Assembly (NCBI GenBank): GCA_049514555.1
Contig: JBEKUY010000001.1
Coordinates: forward strand, 655,033-719,032
Origin: JBEKUY01 sp049514555
GTDB lineage: Bacteria > Acidobacteriota > Terriglobia > Acidiferrales > UBA7541
Reading direction: 5' to 3'
DNA length: 64,000 bases
In this document: positions 33,557-42,401 of the stretch, piece after piece
Layout: every line of letters starts with the position of its first letter
Position numbering within the stretch: position 1 is the stretch's first letter
Program-made: the position numbers and the translations under genes
The notes under the pieces: model-generated
What the model saw: only the letters and a program-made list of their open reading frames with translations
Told to the model about the DNA's origin: nothing
The model's database searches: none

Positions 33557-34105
33557 ATGTTGAGTGCACAGACATTGTTCTTCGTGGTCGTCGCCGTCGT
33601 TCTACTGGGGCTGCTGGCCTGGGCCCTGCGTCATCCCTCTCGCCGCACGCCCAGTCTGCCTGATTCTGCTTCGCTGGACGAACTCGGCCCGATCCATTGC
33701 CAGTATTTTCCGATCCTTCAGCAGGTGCTTGCCACCGGCGATCGCGAGTATCTGACCCGTCGCGCTTCGCCCCATCTCCGCCGCCGCGTGCGCGCGGAAC
33801 GGCGCCATACTGCGAGGCAGTTCCTCGGCGGCCTCCGGGAGGATTTTGCGCGCGTCAATCAGCTGGCGGTGATTGTCGCCAGGCTTTCCCCCAAGGTCGA
33901 GCGCAAAGCGGAATGGCGAAGACTCCGTCTCGTCGTACGGTTCCAATTGCTTTACGAGTTTGTCTGGCTCGATTTTGCGCTGGGGGGATCTGCTGTTCGC
34001 GAGCTCGTTCAGCTCACCCGGCTGATTGGCTCGACGTCCTCACGGCTCGAAGCGGCCATCTATGAACTCGGCAGGCTCTCAGCCCATCAAGCCGGCGTTC
34101 CCTGA
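33557..34105 (+). CDS. Single-pass membrane protein of unknown function
   Basis: 182 residues: one N-terminal transmembrane helix (FFVVVAVVLLGLLAWAL, about residues 8-24) and a soluble, mainly helical and strongly basic domain. Features are TGDREYLTRRASPHLRRRVRAE, FLGGLREDFARVNQLAVIVARL, a second hydrophobic helix near residues 130-150 (LLYEFVWLDFALGG) and a closing helix. The arginine-rich face could bind nucleic acid, lipid headgroups or the preceding membrane protein. The gene lies five bases after the 7TM protein and probably forms an operon with it. I do not recognise a family. Confidence 0.68.
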   Translation: MLSAQTLFFVVVAVVLLGLLAWALRHPSRRTPSLPDSASLDELGPIHCQYFPILQQVLATGDREYLTRRASPHLRRRVRAERRHTARQFLGGLREDFARVNQLAVIVARLSPKVERKAEWRRLRLVVRFQLLYEFVWLDFALGGSAVRELVQLTRLIGSTSSRLEAAIYELGRLSAHQAGVP

Positions 34106-34193
34106 GCGCACAGAGCCGGCCTTGAATCAGCGGCCCGCAGTACAGCGGTCGCCGGCGGAAATCTACCTACCCTGAACCCAGCGTGGAGCGGCA

Positions 34194-37100
34194 CTACGTC
34201 GAGGCGGGGCCTCGCCGCTTGATCAGTTCCTTACCAGCATCCTGCGAGACTTCGACCGGCTCTGTTCCAGAAGGCACTGGCAGATTTTCCGTCGCGCGGC
34301 ACGGCAACTCAATGGTGAAGGTCGCCCCTCTGCCCGAGCCGAGCCCATTCTTCACGCGGATTCCTCCCCCATGTTCGGTAATGATGCCGTAGCAAATGCT
34401 CAATCCGAGCCCGGTGCCCTTGCCGACAGGCTTGGTCGTGTAGAACGGGTCGAACACCCGGGAAGGGTCCTGCACGCCGGGCCCACTGTCGCTGAATTCG
34501 ATTCGTAACCGGTCGCCGTCGAGGGCCGTGCGCACCCAGATGTCTCCCATACTGGCTCGCTCCAGGATTGCGTCGGCCGCATTGTTCACGATGTTGAGAA
34601 AGACCTGCTGGAGCTGGTGGGGATCGGCAGAAATCTCGGGAAGGTTCGCGGATAGGTCGAGGTGAACGCGGATATTGTTAGTTCTCAGGTCATAGTCCCG
34701 CAGTGCCAGCGTGTCCTCGACGACCTGATTCACTTGCACCGACAGGCGTTCCGGCTTGTGCTGCCGCGCAAAGCTCAGCAAGTTCTGGACGATCCGGTGC
34801 GTCCTAAGCGTTTGCTTCTGCAGCTTATCCACGTACTCGCCCGCCTGTTTTCCCACCTGCCCGTTCGACGACAGCAACTGGCTGTACCCGAGGATCGCCG
34901 TCAGCGGATTGTTCAGCTCGTGTGCCACTCCGGAAATCAATTGCCCTACGGCTGCCATCTTCTCGCTCTGTAGCAGCTGCTCCTGCGCCCGCCGCAGGTT
35001 TTCGAGAGCCTGTCGCGCCTCTTCGTATAGAAGCGACCTTTCAATCGTACTTGACATCTGCGTCCCCACAGCCGCCAAGAGGTTCAACTCCGCCGGCGCA
35101 TATTCCCTTTGCGCCCTGCTTCCGAGAAGCAGGCATCCGATGATGCGGTCCTTCGACCACAGCACGACCAGGTGCGCGAGCGTCAGACCTTCCTTTTGTC
35201 GAAGGTCGCGGAACACCTCCGGTAGAGGCAGCCCTTGCACGGCCACGATCGTGGCATGAGCCGACCGGACATGCCCAAGCAATTCCGGTTGCACGGCCGT
35301 CGCCGGAAAGCCCCGCGCATACTCCGACCGATGTCCCACCGCCGCGATCCGGCGCAGTACGCCCTTCCCTTCATCCAACAGGAAAACTGAGCCCAGTTCC
35401 AAGCCGAACAGCTCGGAGATCTGCCGCAGCGCACGATGCAAGGCGTCGGAAAGGTCCAGCGACTCGATCAGCGACTGTCCGATCGAGTTCAACACCATCA
35501 GCTCACGATTGCGCCGCTGGATCTCCTGCTCCGCGCGCTTCCGCTCGGTAATGTCCAGCAGAAAACCCTGGATTGCTGTGATGTTACCCACTGCATCCCG
35601 CGTCGCGACACTTGATTCCTGCACCGTCCGGACTTCGCCATCCTTGCGCCGCATCTGAAACTCGAAGTCCGAAACCGATCCGTGCTCTTGCAGGATCCTC
35701 ATCAATCGCCCACGGTCTGCCGGGTTGACGTAGAACGTGACCTGAATATCCACGCCCAGCAGCTCGGCGCGGTCCTCGTAACCCATCATGCGTAAGAAAG
35801 CGTCGTTGAAATCCACGAAACGCCCCTGTGGCGTGGAGATAAAGACGCCCTCCTGTACCCGCGCCACAAGTGTCTGGTACTTTTCCTCCGCCCGCTTTCT
35901 TGCGGTGATGTCTTTCAGGACATGCACGGTGCCCAGCTGCTGTCCCGCAGGATCGGTAAAATTCGAATTCGACGCCAGAAAATACCCCTTGAGCCAAGGA
36001 TCCGGGTCGTCGCCTTCCCCTGCCGCTCCTTCGCAATACGGGCAATTCTGCCAACCCTCATTCCGGTGCGGCAGGATCTCGCGCACCCTGCGGCCCAGCA
36101 AGGCCAGTGGCTCCCGACCCAACAGATGTCCCAGGCGCAAGTTGGCCCGCAGGACGTTGCCTTCTTGATCGTGCACAAAAACCGGGTCTCCGATCGAATC
36201 GAAGGTGTATTCCCACTGCCGCTGAACTGTCGCGACCTTCTCGAACAGCCGAACATTCTGAATCGTTAGCCCTAAGAGGTTCGCTACGTTGATCAGAAAA
36301 CTGATCTCATCGGGCCGAAATGCCGGCCGCTGACTTGTGCCAACACAGAGGATTCCGAGCGGTCCCTCGCTGCCGGGCAGCCGGACGATGATCAGGTTGT
36401 CCACATCGTCCTCGAACATCCTTTGGCGCAGATTGTTGTCGCACTCCTTGCCGAGGGAGAATAGCGAACACTCATTCTGCAGCACCTCTTGGACCCAAAC
36501 CTCCTTCACGGGCAGACGCGCGCGTTTCGCCTGTGCATCCTTGCCGAACCCCACCGACGAACGCAGGACGAGCTCCGCCGTATCCCCACCTCCTTCGAGC
36601 AAGCGGACCATGCCGTGTGTCGCGCCCAAGCTCTGCACCAAGTGCCCCAGCACCTGATCGAGCGCATCGCTGACGTTCAGCAACTGCGTGCTGGCGGTAG
36701 TAATCAGAGTCAGCCGCCGCAGTTTGTCGTTCAACTCCTCCGAGCGCGATCGCGCCTCCTCCAGAACCAGAACCACCATGCCGATGCCGCCGACCACAAG
36801 CAACAAATGATCAAACGCGACGCGGAGTAGGTAGGCCGGATGAGCGCCCCACAGCGGACGGTCCAGGCCGTGCAGTCCGGTCAAGAGCAAAGCGCCCCCC
36901 AGCAGTTTGCCTCCGTAGCCAAGCCGCTTCTGAGCGTCCCGCCAGAGTACCCGCCCGGCCGTCAGCAGGATCACACTCTCGGTGAGCGCGGTGACCCAAC
37001 GCCCCTGGCCCACCCCTGACTGTTCTCTGCTCTCCACCACGACCAGAACCAGAACACAAACTGCCGCCATCGGCAGTAGTTGCCATAGTTTCCTTTGTAT

Positions 37101-37376
37101 CGCCACGGTGAATTCGAGCACCGACGCCAACAGCAGTATCGCCGCGGCGAGGCGGGTCCCGATCATCACCAGACGCAATGCCGAATTGGGATGTACGAGC
37201 GTGCCCAACTCGACCATCGCGGAAATCGTCAGGAGCGACCATCCCGCAAGCCAGAGACGCAGGAAATTCGAGGCGTGACCCCGTTGAAACAGTAGGAAGA
37301 GAGTCAGAAGGACGAAAAATGCGGTCGCTTCAAAAAAGGAGATTCCCAGCGGGCCCTGATCGAGCAAGAACTCCAT
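34194..37376 (-). CDS. Membrane-bound sensor histidine kinase (7TM-like, GAF, two PAS, GAF, HisKA, HATPase)
   Basis: 1,060 residues. N-terminal hydrophobic region with about seven helices (residues 10-215); GAF-like domain (about 235-390); PAS1 (about 400-500) with an unusual NCPYCEGAAGEG cysteine pair; PAS2 (about 510-620) ending in FLLDITERKRAEQE; second GAF (about 640-795). HisKA has the phospho-acceptor motif SGVAHELNNPLTAI near residue 817. The HATPase has the N box (FLNIVNNAADAI), G1 (DSGPGV) and G2 (GTGLGLSICYGI). No receiver domain is attached. The divergent gene at 37542 encodes a receiver/HD-GYP protein and is the obvious partner. The CPYC pair may make PAS1 redox- or metal-responsive; this is inference. 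Confidence 0.9.
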   Translation of the reverse strand: MEFLLDQGPLGISFFEATAFFVLLTLFLLFQRGHASNFLRLWLAGWSLLTISAMVELGTLVHPNSALRLVMIGTRLAAAILLLASVLEFTVAIQRKLWQLLPMAAVCVLVLVVVESREQSGVGQGRWVTALTESVILLTAGRVLWRDAQKRLGYGGKLLGGALLLTGLHGLDRPLWGAHPAYLLRVAFDHLLLVVGGIGMVVLVLEEARSRSEELNDKLRRLTLITTASTQLLNVSDALDQVLGHLVQSLGATHGMVRLLEGGGDTAELVLRSSVGFGKDAQAKRARLPVKEVWVQEVLQNECSLFSLGKECDNNLRQRMFEDDVDNLIIVRLPGSEGPLGILCVGTSQRPAFRPDEISFLINVANLLGLTIQNVRLFEKVATVQRQWEYTFDSIGDPVFVHDQEGNVLRANLRLGHLLGREPLALLGRRVREILPHRNEGWQNCPYCEGAAGEGDDPDPWLKGYFLASNSNFTDPAGQQLGTVHVLKDITARKRAEEKYQTLVARVQEGVFISTPQGRFVDFNDAFLRMMGYEDRAELLGVDIQVTFYVNPADRGRLMRILQEHGSVSDFEFQMRRKDGEVRTVQESSVATRDAVGNITAIQGFLLDITERKRAEQEIQRRNRELMVLNSIGQSLIESLDLSDALHRALRQISELFGLELGSVFLLDEGKGVLRRIAAVGHRSEYARGFPATAVQPELLGHVRSAHATIVAVQGLPLPEVFRDLRQKEGLTLAHLVVLWSKDRIIGCLLLGSRAQREYAPAELNLLAAVGTQMSSTIERSLLYEEARQALENLRRAQEQLLQSEKMAAVGQLISGVAHELNNPLTAILGYSQLLSSNGQVGKQAGEYVDKLQKQTLRTHRIVQNLLSFARQHKPERLSVQVNQVVEDTLALRDYDLRTNNIRVHLDLSANLPEISADPHQLQQVFLNIVNNAADAILERASMGDIWVRTALDGDRLRIEFSDSGPGVQDPSRVFDPFYTTKPVGKGTGLGLSICYGIITEHGGGIRVKNGLGSGRGATFTIELPCRATENLPVPSGTEPVEVSQDAGKELIKRRGPAST

Positions 37377-37513
37377 GTTCCTCCGTATCCAGCCCTACCG
37401 GGCCGGACGGACTGCCGTTTCGGTTTATCGAGAGAGAAGCCAGCCCTTGCTAGAACGCTAACATGCCGTTTTCTATCTGGGCAACCTCGCCCGTGACCAC
37501 GTGTGCCGTGCCG

Positions 37514-37541
37514 TATAATGTCCGCCGGGGGGACCCGCGTC
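37514..37541 (+). promoter_or_regulatory. TATAAT -10 and ribosome-binding site of the HD-GYP regulator gene
   Basis: A perfect TATAAT lies at 37514-37519 and a GGGGGGA ribosome-binding site at about 37527-37533, before the GTG start at 37542. Because the -10 box overlaps the alternative ATG at 37518, the GTG start is preferred. No good -35 is visible, hinting at an activator. Confidence 0.5.
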
Positions 37542-38621
37542 GTGGAGACCGAAAAAATCCTTGTCGTAGACGATGAAGAAGCGATTCGCGAAGTTGTCTC
37601 GACCATGCTGCAAGCCCAGGGTTTTGAGTGTGTCACCGCCAACAACGGCAAGGCGGCAGTGGACCACATGCAGAAGTTCTCGCCGGACCTGATCTTGAGC
37701 GACATGGTCATGCCGGAAATGGACGGCCTCCGGCTCCTGGAATGGGCCCGCGAGCATACCCCCGACGTGCCCGTCATCCTGGTGACCGCGATGCACGACC
37801 TCGGCACCGCACTCGACGCCATTCGCAACGGCGCCTACGATTACATCCTCAAACCGTTTGAAAAGGACCAGCTCTTCCTGGGCGTGAGGCGCGCCCTCCA
37901 GCACCGCCGTCTGGTCCTCGAAAACAGAAACTACCAGCGTAACCTCGAGCAACTGGTCGAAGAGCGCACCTCGCAGCTCCGCGGCGCGCTCGATCAGCTC
38001 GAGCAATCCTACGACGACACCCTCGAAGCGCTCGGCAGCGCCTTGGACCTCAAGGATGCCGAGACCGAAGGCCATTGTCAGCGTGTCACTGCATTCACGA
38101 TTTCCATCGCCAAGGTCATGCGCGTGCCCCTGCACGTTCTCCCGACGATTGCCCGCGCCGCTTTCCTGCACGACATCGGCAAGATGGCCATTCCCGACAG
38201 CATCCTGCGGAAGCCCGGTCCCCTCACCGCCGAGGAGATGGAGGTCATGCGCCGCCATTGCGAGATCGGCTACAACATGGTCATCCGCATCCCGTTCCTC
38301 TCCGACGCCGCCGAGATCGTTCTCGCGCATCAGGAGTACTTCGACGGCACCGGCTATCCGCGTGGCCTAAAAGGCGAACAAATTCCACTTGGGGCGAGGA
38401 TATTCGCGGTCGCTGACGCCCTCGACGCCATGATTTCGGACCGTCCCTACCGCAAGGCTATTTCGATGGAACATGCACGCGAAGAGATCAAGCGATGCGC
38501 TGGTACCCAGTTCGACCCGGCGGTTGTGTCTGTATTCCTTCAGATCCCCGACGAGCACTGGCTCGAGCTGCGCGAGAATCTCAGCTCGCCGTTCCGCCTC
38601 GCCCACTTGAAGAGGATCTGA
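37542..38621 (+). CDS. Response regulator with receiver and HD-GYP domains (RpfG-like)
   Basis: About 359 residues. Receiver domain residues 1-120: acidic VVDDEE, phospho-acceptor Asp in LILSDMVMPEMDG, Thr in LVTAMH and Lys in LKPFEKD. A coiled-coil linker (about 125-165) follows. The HD-GYP domain (about 170-345) has AFLHDIGKMAIPD and the metal-binding HQEYFDGTGYPRGL in place of the classical H-H-E; the GYP triad is exact. HD-GYP enzymes hydrolyse cyclic di-GMP, so the pair with the divergent kinase would convert an external or redox signal into a drop in c-di-GMP. The start is discussed in the promoter entry. An upstream ATG at 37518 is possible. Confidence 0.93.
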   Translation: METEKILVVDDEEAIREVVSTMLQAQGFECVTANNGKAAVDHMQKFSPDLILSDMVMPEMDGLRLLEWAREHTPDVPVILVTAMHDLGTALDAIRNGAYDYILKPFEKDQLFLGVRRALQHRRLVLENRNYQRNLEQLVEERTSQLRGALDQLEQSYDDTLEALGSALDLKDAETEGHCQRVTAFTISIAKVMRVPLHVLPTIARAAFLHDIGKMAIPDSILRKPGPLTAEEMEVMRRHCEIGYNMVIRIPFLSDAAEIVLAHQEYFDGTGYPRGLKGEQIPLGARIFAVADALDAMISDRPYRKAISMEHAREEIKRCAGTQFDPAVVSVFLQIPDEHWLELRENLSSPFRLAHLKRI

Positions 38622-38706
38622 GACTGGCTCCGCGTTCGGGCCCTAGTCCGCCAATGGCGCTTGTGCGCTCCAGGTTGGGACCGTAGAATTTTGGCAGGAG
38701 AGAACT

Positions 38707-38964
38707 GTGGCTTTGGTGCCGATCAAGACCGCCTCTGAAACCGGATACTGCGACTGCGTTTGCGGCTGCTACGAGTTGGCCAGCTTGCGCGATGAGGACA
38801 CCGGAAAGGGTTATTGCCCGCGATGCGGCAAGGAACATCTCGACCTGAACACCGGCGTCGGCATCGCTCAGCCGGCTCCCGGAAAAATCATTCCAAACGC
38901 GAACGGTCCCGGCGAACTCGCAGCCATCCCCCCCACCGCCGACCCTCCCGCCCGCCTCCGCTAG
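38707..38964 (+). CDS. Small cysteine-rich protein (possible zinc ribbon)
   Basis: 85 residues starting at a GTG five bases after AGGAGAGA, a good ribosome-binding site. The first 50 residues hold two metal-site-like pairs, C-D-C-V-C-G-C and C-P-R-C-G-K, separated by about 22 residues with a hydrophobic ELASL turn. This spacing suits a zinc ribbon or rubredoxin-like knuckle. The C-terminal 35 residues are Pro/Ala rich and likely disordered. It sits between the HD-GYP gene and the aminotransferase gene on the same strand. Function unknown; it is reported because the ribosome-binding site and the paired cysteines make a chance frame unlikely. Confidence 0.6.
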   Translation: MALVPIKTASETGYCDCVCGCYELASLRDEDTGKGYCPRCGKEHLDLNTGVGIAQPAPGKIIPNANGPGELAAIPPTADPPARLR

Positions 38965-39051
38965 CGAAGACTTCTCATTCGGGTATTGCGGACGAAAAGA
39001 GTGTTCCCGTGTCGGGAATGCCGCCCGCTGACATATAATTCGAGGACGCCG

Positions 39052-40188
39052 ATGGCTGCCGAATCCCTTAGCAGTTCCGCCGATCCGATCCCGCAGTTCG
39101 ACCTGCATGCGCAATACGCGCAAATACGGGAAGAAGTCCGCGGCGCGGTGCAGCACGTACTCGATTCGCAGCAATTCATTCTCGGGAAAGAAGTTGCGGC
39201 AATCGAGGAAGAGATGGCGCGTTTTTGCGAAGCTCGCTACGCGGTCGCCGTGGCTTCAGGAACCGACGCGCTGGTGCTCTCACTGCGGGCGGCCGGGGTT
39301 GGCCCCGGCGATGAAGTGATCGTTCCGGCATTCAGCTTTATAGCCACCGCGGGAGCCGTGACCGCTCTCGGCGCGCGGCCGATTTTCGCGGATATCCACC
39401 CAGACACATTCAACCTCGCGCCGCCGGAGTTGCCGCGCCGGGTATCGCCGAAAACGAAGGCCATCGTCGCCGTCCATCTCTACGGCCTGCCCGCGGACAT
39501 GGAACCGATTCTTGGCTTCGCGCGCTATCACAATCTGCGCGTGATCGAAGACAATGCACAAGCGGTCGGCGCCACCTACCACGACCACAGGACTGCTGGG
39601 CTGAGTGACTTCGGGTGTCTCAGTTTCTATCCCACGAAGAATTTAGGCGCCTACGGCGATGCCGGCATGATCCTAACGAACACCGAGGAATGCGCGGCTC
39701 GACTCCGCGCGCTGCGCAATCATGGCCAGACAGGTCGATACGTGGCGAGCGAACAGGGCTGGAACAGCCGGCTGGACGAGATTCAGGCCGCGATTCTGCG
39801 CGTCAAACTGGGGCATCTTCCCGAATGGCAGGCGGCACGTCAGGCACACGCGCGGGAATACGATGCCCTATTGGCGAAGATTCCAGGCGTGGTTGTCCCA
39901 GTGGTTCCGGCGGGATGCGAACACGTCTATCACCAATACACGATCCGTGTTTTGCGCCGCGACCACATTCAGTCATTCCTCTCGCAGAGGAGAATCGGCG
40001 CAACCGTGTATTATCCGGTTCCCTTGCCCCTTCAACCCCTCTATGCACCGCTCGGCCACAAACCGGGCGACTTTCCTATCGCCGAGCGCGCCGCGCAGGA
40101 AGTTCTCTCCCTGCCCATGTATCCGGAGCTGCGGCCCGATCAAATCCATCGCGTAGCGGAATCAGTTGCCGAAGCGGTCTCGCGCTAG
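39052..40188 (+). CDS. DegT/DnrJ/EryC1/StrS-family PLP-dependent sugar aminotransferase
   Basis: 378 residues from the ATG at 39052, the first start consistent with the family (PIPQFDLHAQYAQIREEV). PLP-fold landmarks: GTDALVLSLRAAGVGPGDEVIVP (substrate and cofactor loop), SFIATAGAVTALGARPIFADI, AIVAVHLYGLPADM, IEDNAQAVGA, and the Schiff-base lysine in FYPTKNLGAYGDAG. RLDEIQAAILRVKL and the C-terminal PLPLQPLYAPLG are also typical. These enzymes transfer an amino group to nucleotide-linked keto-sugars for LPS or exopolysaccharide. The sequence resembles the WbpE/FdtB branch, but the exact sugar cannot be read. A GAGGACGCCG ribosome-binding site precedes it. No other sugar-nucleotide genes are adjacent. 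Confidence 0.92.
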   Translation: MAAESLSSSADPIPQFDLHAQYAQIREEVRGAVQHVLDSQQFILGKEVAAIEEEMARFCEARYAVAVASGTDALVLSLRAAGVGPGDEVIVPAFSFIATAGAVTALGARPIFADIHPDTFNLAPPELPRRVSPKTKAIVAVHLYGLPADMEPILGFARYHNLRVIEDNAQAVGATYHDHRTAGLSDFGCLSFYPTKNLGAYGDAGMILTNTEECAARLRALRNHGQTGRYVASEQGWNSRLDEIQAAILRVKLGHLPEWQAARQAHAREYDALLAKIPGVVVPVVPAGCEHVYHQYTIRVLRRDHIQSFLSQRRIGATVYYPVPLPLQPLYAPLGHKPGDFPIAERAAQEVLSLPMYPELRPDQIHRVAESVAEAVSR

Positions 40189-40210
40189 CGAAGCCGCGCA
40201 CGCCGCTGCT

Positions 40211-41149
40211 CTACGACTCCTGGTCGAGGTTGATCGTGCCCACTCCACCTTCGATGTTCATCTTGATCGTGACAGGAGTCTTGCCGTATGCGTCGTTTAT
40301 GTAGGTTTCCCCGTCGCGTTTGAGCCCTCGGGCGTTGACAGCGCCGATCCCGCCCGAGGCGTGGACCTGCACGCCGACGTTTTTCGGCAGGTGAATCGTC
40401 GCCTGTCCCACTCCGCCTTGGATGTCGGCCTGAAAGTCCTGCTTGCGGCTGCCGGTGAGATCCAGGTCCAGTTGGCCCGCTCCCATTTCAACCCGGAGGT
40501 GTGTCAGGTTGAGCCCGCGCAAGCGCAACTGGCCCTGTCCCGCCCCCATATTGAGGGACAGGTCGAGCGGAACATCATCGCTGAGGTGAAGCCTCCACGT
40601 ATTGTCCGACGTGCCGAAATGAAAATTGGAGCCCTCCTCTTGCTGGATGTTGAGCTGGCCGACGCCGCCGTTGACGCTGTATTCAACGCGAGGTGTGCCC
40701 CAGGATTCATGAGTATCGAAGTCCGCCTCAAGAAGCTTCTCCGCCCCGCCGGAAAGGTCCAACATCCCCGCGGGCATGTCGATCTTCGCTTGCACCGATT
40801 CCGCGCCCTGGCGATCCACTTCGCTCTGCGTCTCATGATCGAAGGACCGCCAGCGGTGTTGATGCGGAAACCAGAAGGCCAGACCGGCGATCAGCACAAG
40901 GATGAGCAGCGCAACGGCCAGGCCGGATAGCTCACCGCCGTGCGAAGAGCCCGGATGCGTGCGATCCCAGTAGTAATCCCACAGTTTGCCCAAGCCCAGA
41001 AAAATCAGGATCAGCGGCCAGTAGCGACCGAGGAAGGGCCAAACGTGAAAATCCGGATGAAGAGTTCCGTACAGAAACAGCCCGCCGAGCGCAATCAACA
41101 CGATAGCGCCGCCGATGGAGCCGCGGTGGTGGTCCGGTGTGTCCGGCAT
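40211..41149 (-). CDS. Membrane protein with LiaF-like N-terminus and toastrack (DUF4097-like) domain
   Basis: 312 residues from the ATG at 41149. The N-terminal region has paired helices (SIGGAIVLIALGGLFLYG, YWPLILIFLGLGKLWDYYW), the arrangement of LiaI/LiaF-TM and DUF5668 proteins, and a third helix (ALLILVLIAGLAFWF). After about residue 100 comes a right-handed beta structure with repeats such as GVGQLNIQQ, MGAGQGQLRLRGLNLTHLRV, MGAGQLDLDL, GGVGQATIHLP and GIGAVNARGL. This is the toastrack fold of cell-envelope-stress sensors and inhibitors. A role in sensing membrane perturbation is inferred. No adjacent two-component system or PspC gene is present. It converges with the aminotransferase gene. 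Confidence 0.82.
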   Translation of the reverse strand: MPDTPDHHRGSIGGAIVLIALGGLFLYGTLHPDFHVWPFLGRYWPLILIFLGLGKLWDYYWDRTHPGSSHGGELSGLAVALLILVLIAGLAFWFPHQHRWRSFDHETQSEVDRQGAESVQAKIDMPAGMLDLSGGAEKLLEADFDTHESWGTPRVEYSVNGGVGQLNIQQEEGSNFHFGTSDNTWRLHLSDDVPLDLSLNMGAGQGQLRLRGLNLTHLRVEMGAGQLDLDLTGSRKQDFQADIQGGVGQATIHLPKNVGVQVHASGGIGAVNARGLKRDGETYINDAYGKTPVTIKMNIEGGVGTINLDQES

Positions 41150-41333
41150 CGTGCACCCCCTTGTTAGGTTGTACGTAGCTTCGCGCCGGAAAGTTTCATT
41201 CGTCAAGGCCGCCGGCTGGTGCCGACGCAGCCCCGGAATCAAGCACTCGCAACGCGCACTTCAGTGAAGTGGACCACACATTCGACGAACCACACGGGCA
41301 TTCGCAACGGGACAGACCTCATCGCCGTGCTGA

Positions 41334-42401
41334 TTAGTTCCCCGCACTGCTGGCGGTGGCAGCGGCTCCGGGAGCGTAGTAGCCGTTGCGCGTCCGGGCG
41401 GTCAGCTTGCCGTGGCCGCGCGGCGGAATCACTTCCACCTGAACGGTGCGGAAGCTGCCGTCGCGCTTGGCGTTGGAGGGATAGTAGGCGAGCGTGTACT
41501 GGTTGCGGATGTCGTGCGCGACCTGCGTGCAGATGGACTCAACTTCCTCAACGGTGTCATTCGCGGAGGCTCCCTCGCGATGGACCGGTTCGGGGAAAAA
41601 GGCCAGACCGCCCGAAGCCTCGGCGATTTCCTGCAGCGCTTTGCGGGCCTTCTTGCGTTCCTTCTTCTCATCCTCACTCAACAGTCCAATCGTATAAATC
41701 ACGGCGTCGGAGGAATGTATCTCGCGTAAGGTTTTCTCCAGGTCAGTGCGGCTGGCGTTGTCCTCGCCGTCTGTCACCACCAGGAGAACCTTCTTGTCCT
41801 TCGTGCCTTTCTTGAGGTGGTCGAGCGAGCCGATAATGGCGTCGTACAGCGCGGTCGAGCCGCGGGAATCGATGCGCTCGAGGGCTTCCTTCATTTCAGG
41901 GATGCTGTTCGTGAAGTCCTTGTCGAGATCGAGGTAGAAGTCGTCATTGAAGTTCACGACGAAGACCTCGTCGTTCGGATTGCTGGTTTGAACGAGCGTG
42001 AGCGCCGCGGCATTCACACGCGCCCTCTTCTCGCGCATGCTCCCGCTGTTGTCAATCACCAACCCCATGCTCACGGGAATATCTTCGCGCTTGAAGACGG
42101 AGAGCTTCTGCTGGACCTTGTCTTCAAGCACTCGGAAGTTCTCTTCCTTCAGGCCATCCACGAAATGCCCGCGGTCGTCCAGCACAGTCGTGTGGAGAAC
42201 AACTAGATTCACATTGACGCGAATGCTGGCGCCCTGCTTGTCGCGGAGTGGCCGATCGGCCTGGCCCGGCGGCGGCGGGACGGAATTGGGCACGGACATG
42301 GGAGCTTGCGCCCCGGCCGCAGGAACAAGAAGCACCGAGCCGAGTAGGAAGAACAACGAAAGAAAAGCGGAACGCCCCGCGCAGGGTCTATCTGCTGGCA
42401 G
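41334..42401 (-). CDS. VWFA-related acidobacterial protein (copy 1)
   Basis: About 355 residues. A signal-like segment (GRSAFLSLFFLLGSVLLVPA) leads to a mature N-terminus rich in proline. A short beta domain (LVVLHTTVLDDRGHFVDGLK, FRVLEDKVQQKLSVF) is followed by a von Willebrand A domain with an intact MIDAS start DNSGSM, plus STALYDAI and LLVVTDGEDN. The last part (YTLAYYPSNAKRDGSFRTVQVEV) is typical of the VWFA-related family expanded in Acidobacteriota. It is probably periplasmic or surface-exposed and binds divalent metal and a protein ligand. The start is unclear: the paralogue upstream ends at 42388, and a CTG at 42401 would couple translation. An ATG at 42491 would overlap that gene by about 100 bp. 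Confidence 0.8.
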   Translation of the reverse strand: MPADRPCAGRSAFLSLFFLLGSVLLVPAAGAQAPMSVPNSVPPPPGQADRPLRDKQGASIRVNVNLVVLHTTVLDDRGHFVDGLKEENFRVLEDKVQQKLSVFKREDIPVSMGLVIDNSGSMREKRARVNAAALTLVQTSNPNDEVFVVNFNDDFYLDLDKDFTNSIPEMKEALERIDSRGSTALYDAIIGSLDHLKKGTKDKKVLLVVTDGEDNASRTDLEKTLREIHSSDAVIYTIGLLSEDEKKERKKARKALQEIAEASGGLAFFPEPVHREGASANDTVEEVESICTQVAHDIRNQYTLAYYPSNAKRDGSFRTVQVEVIPPRGHGKLTARTRNGYYAPGAAATASSAGN

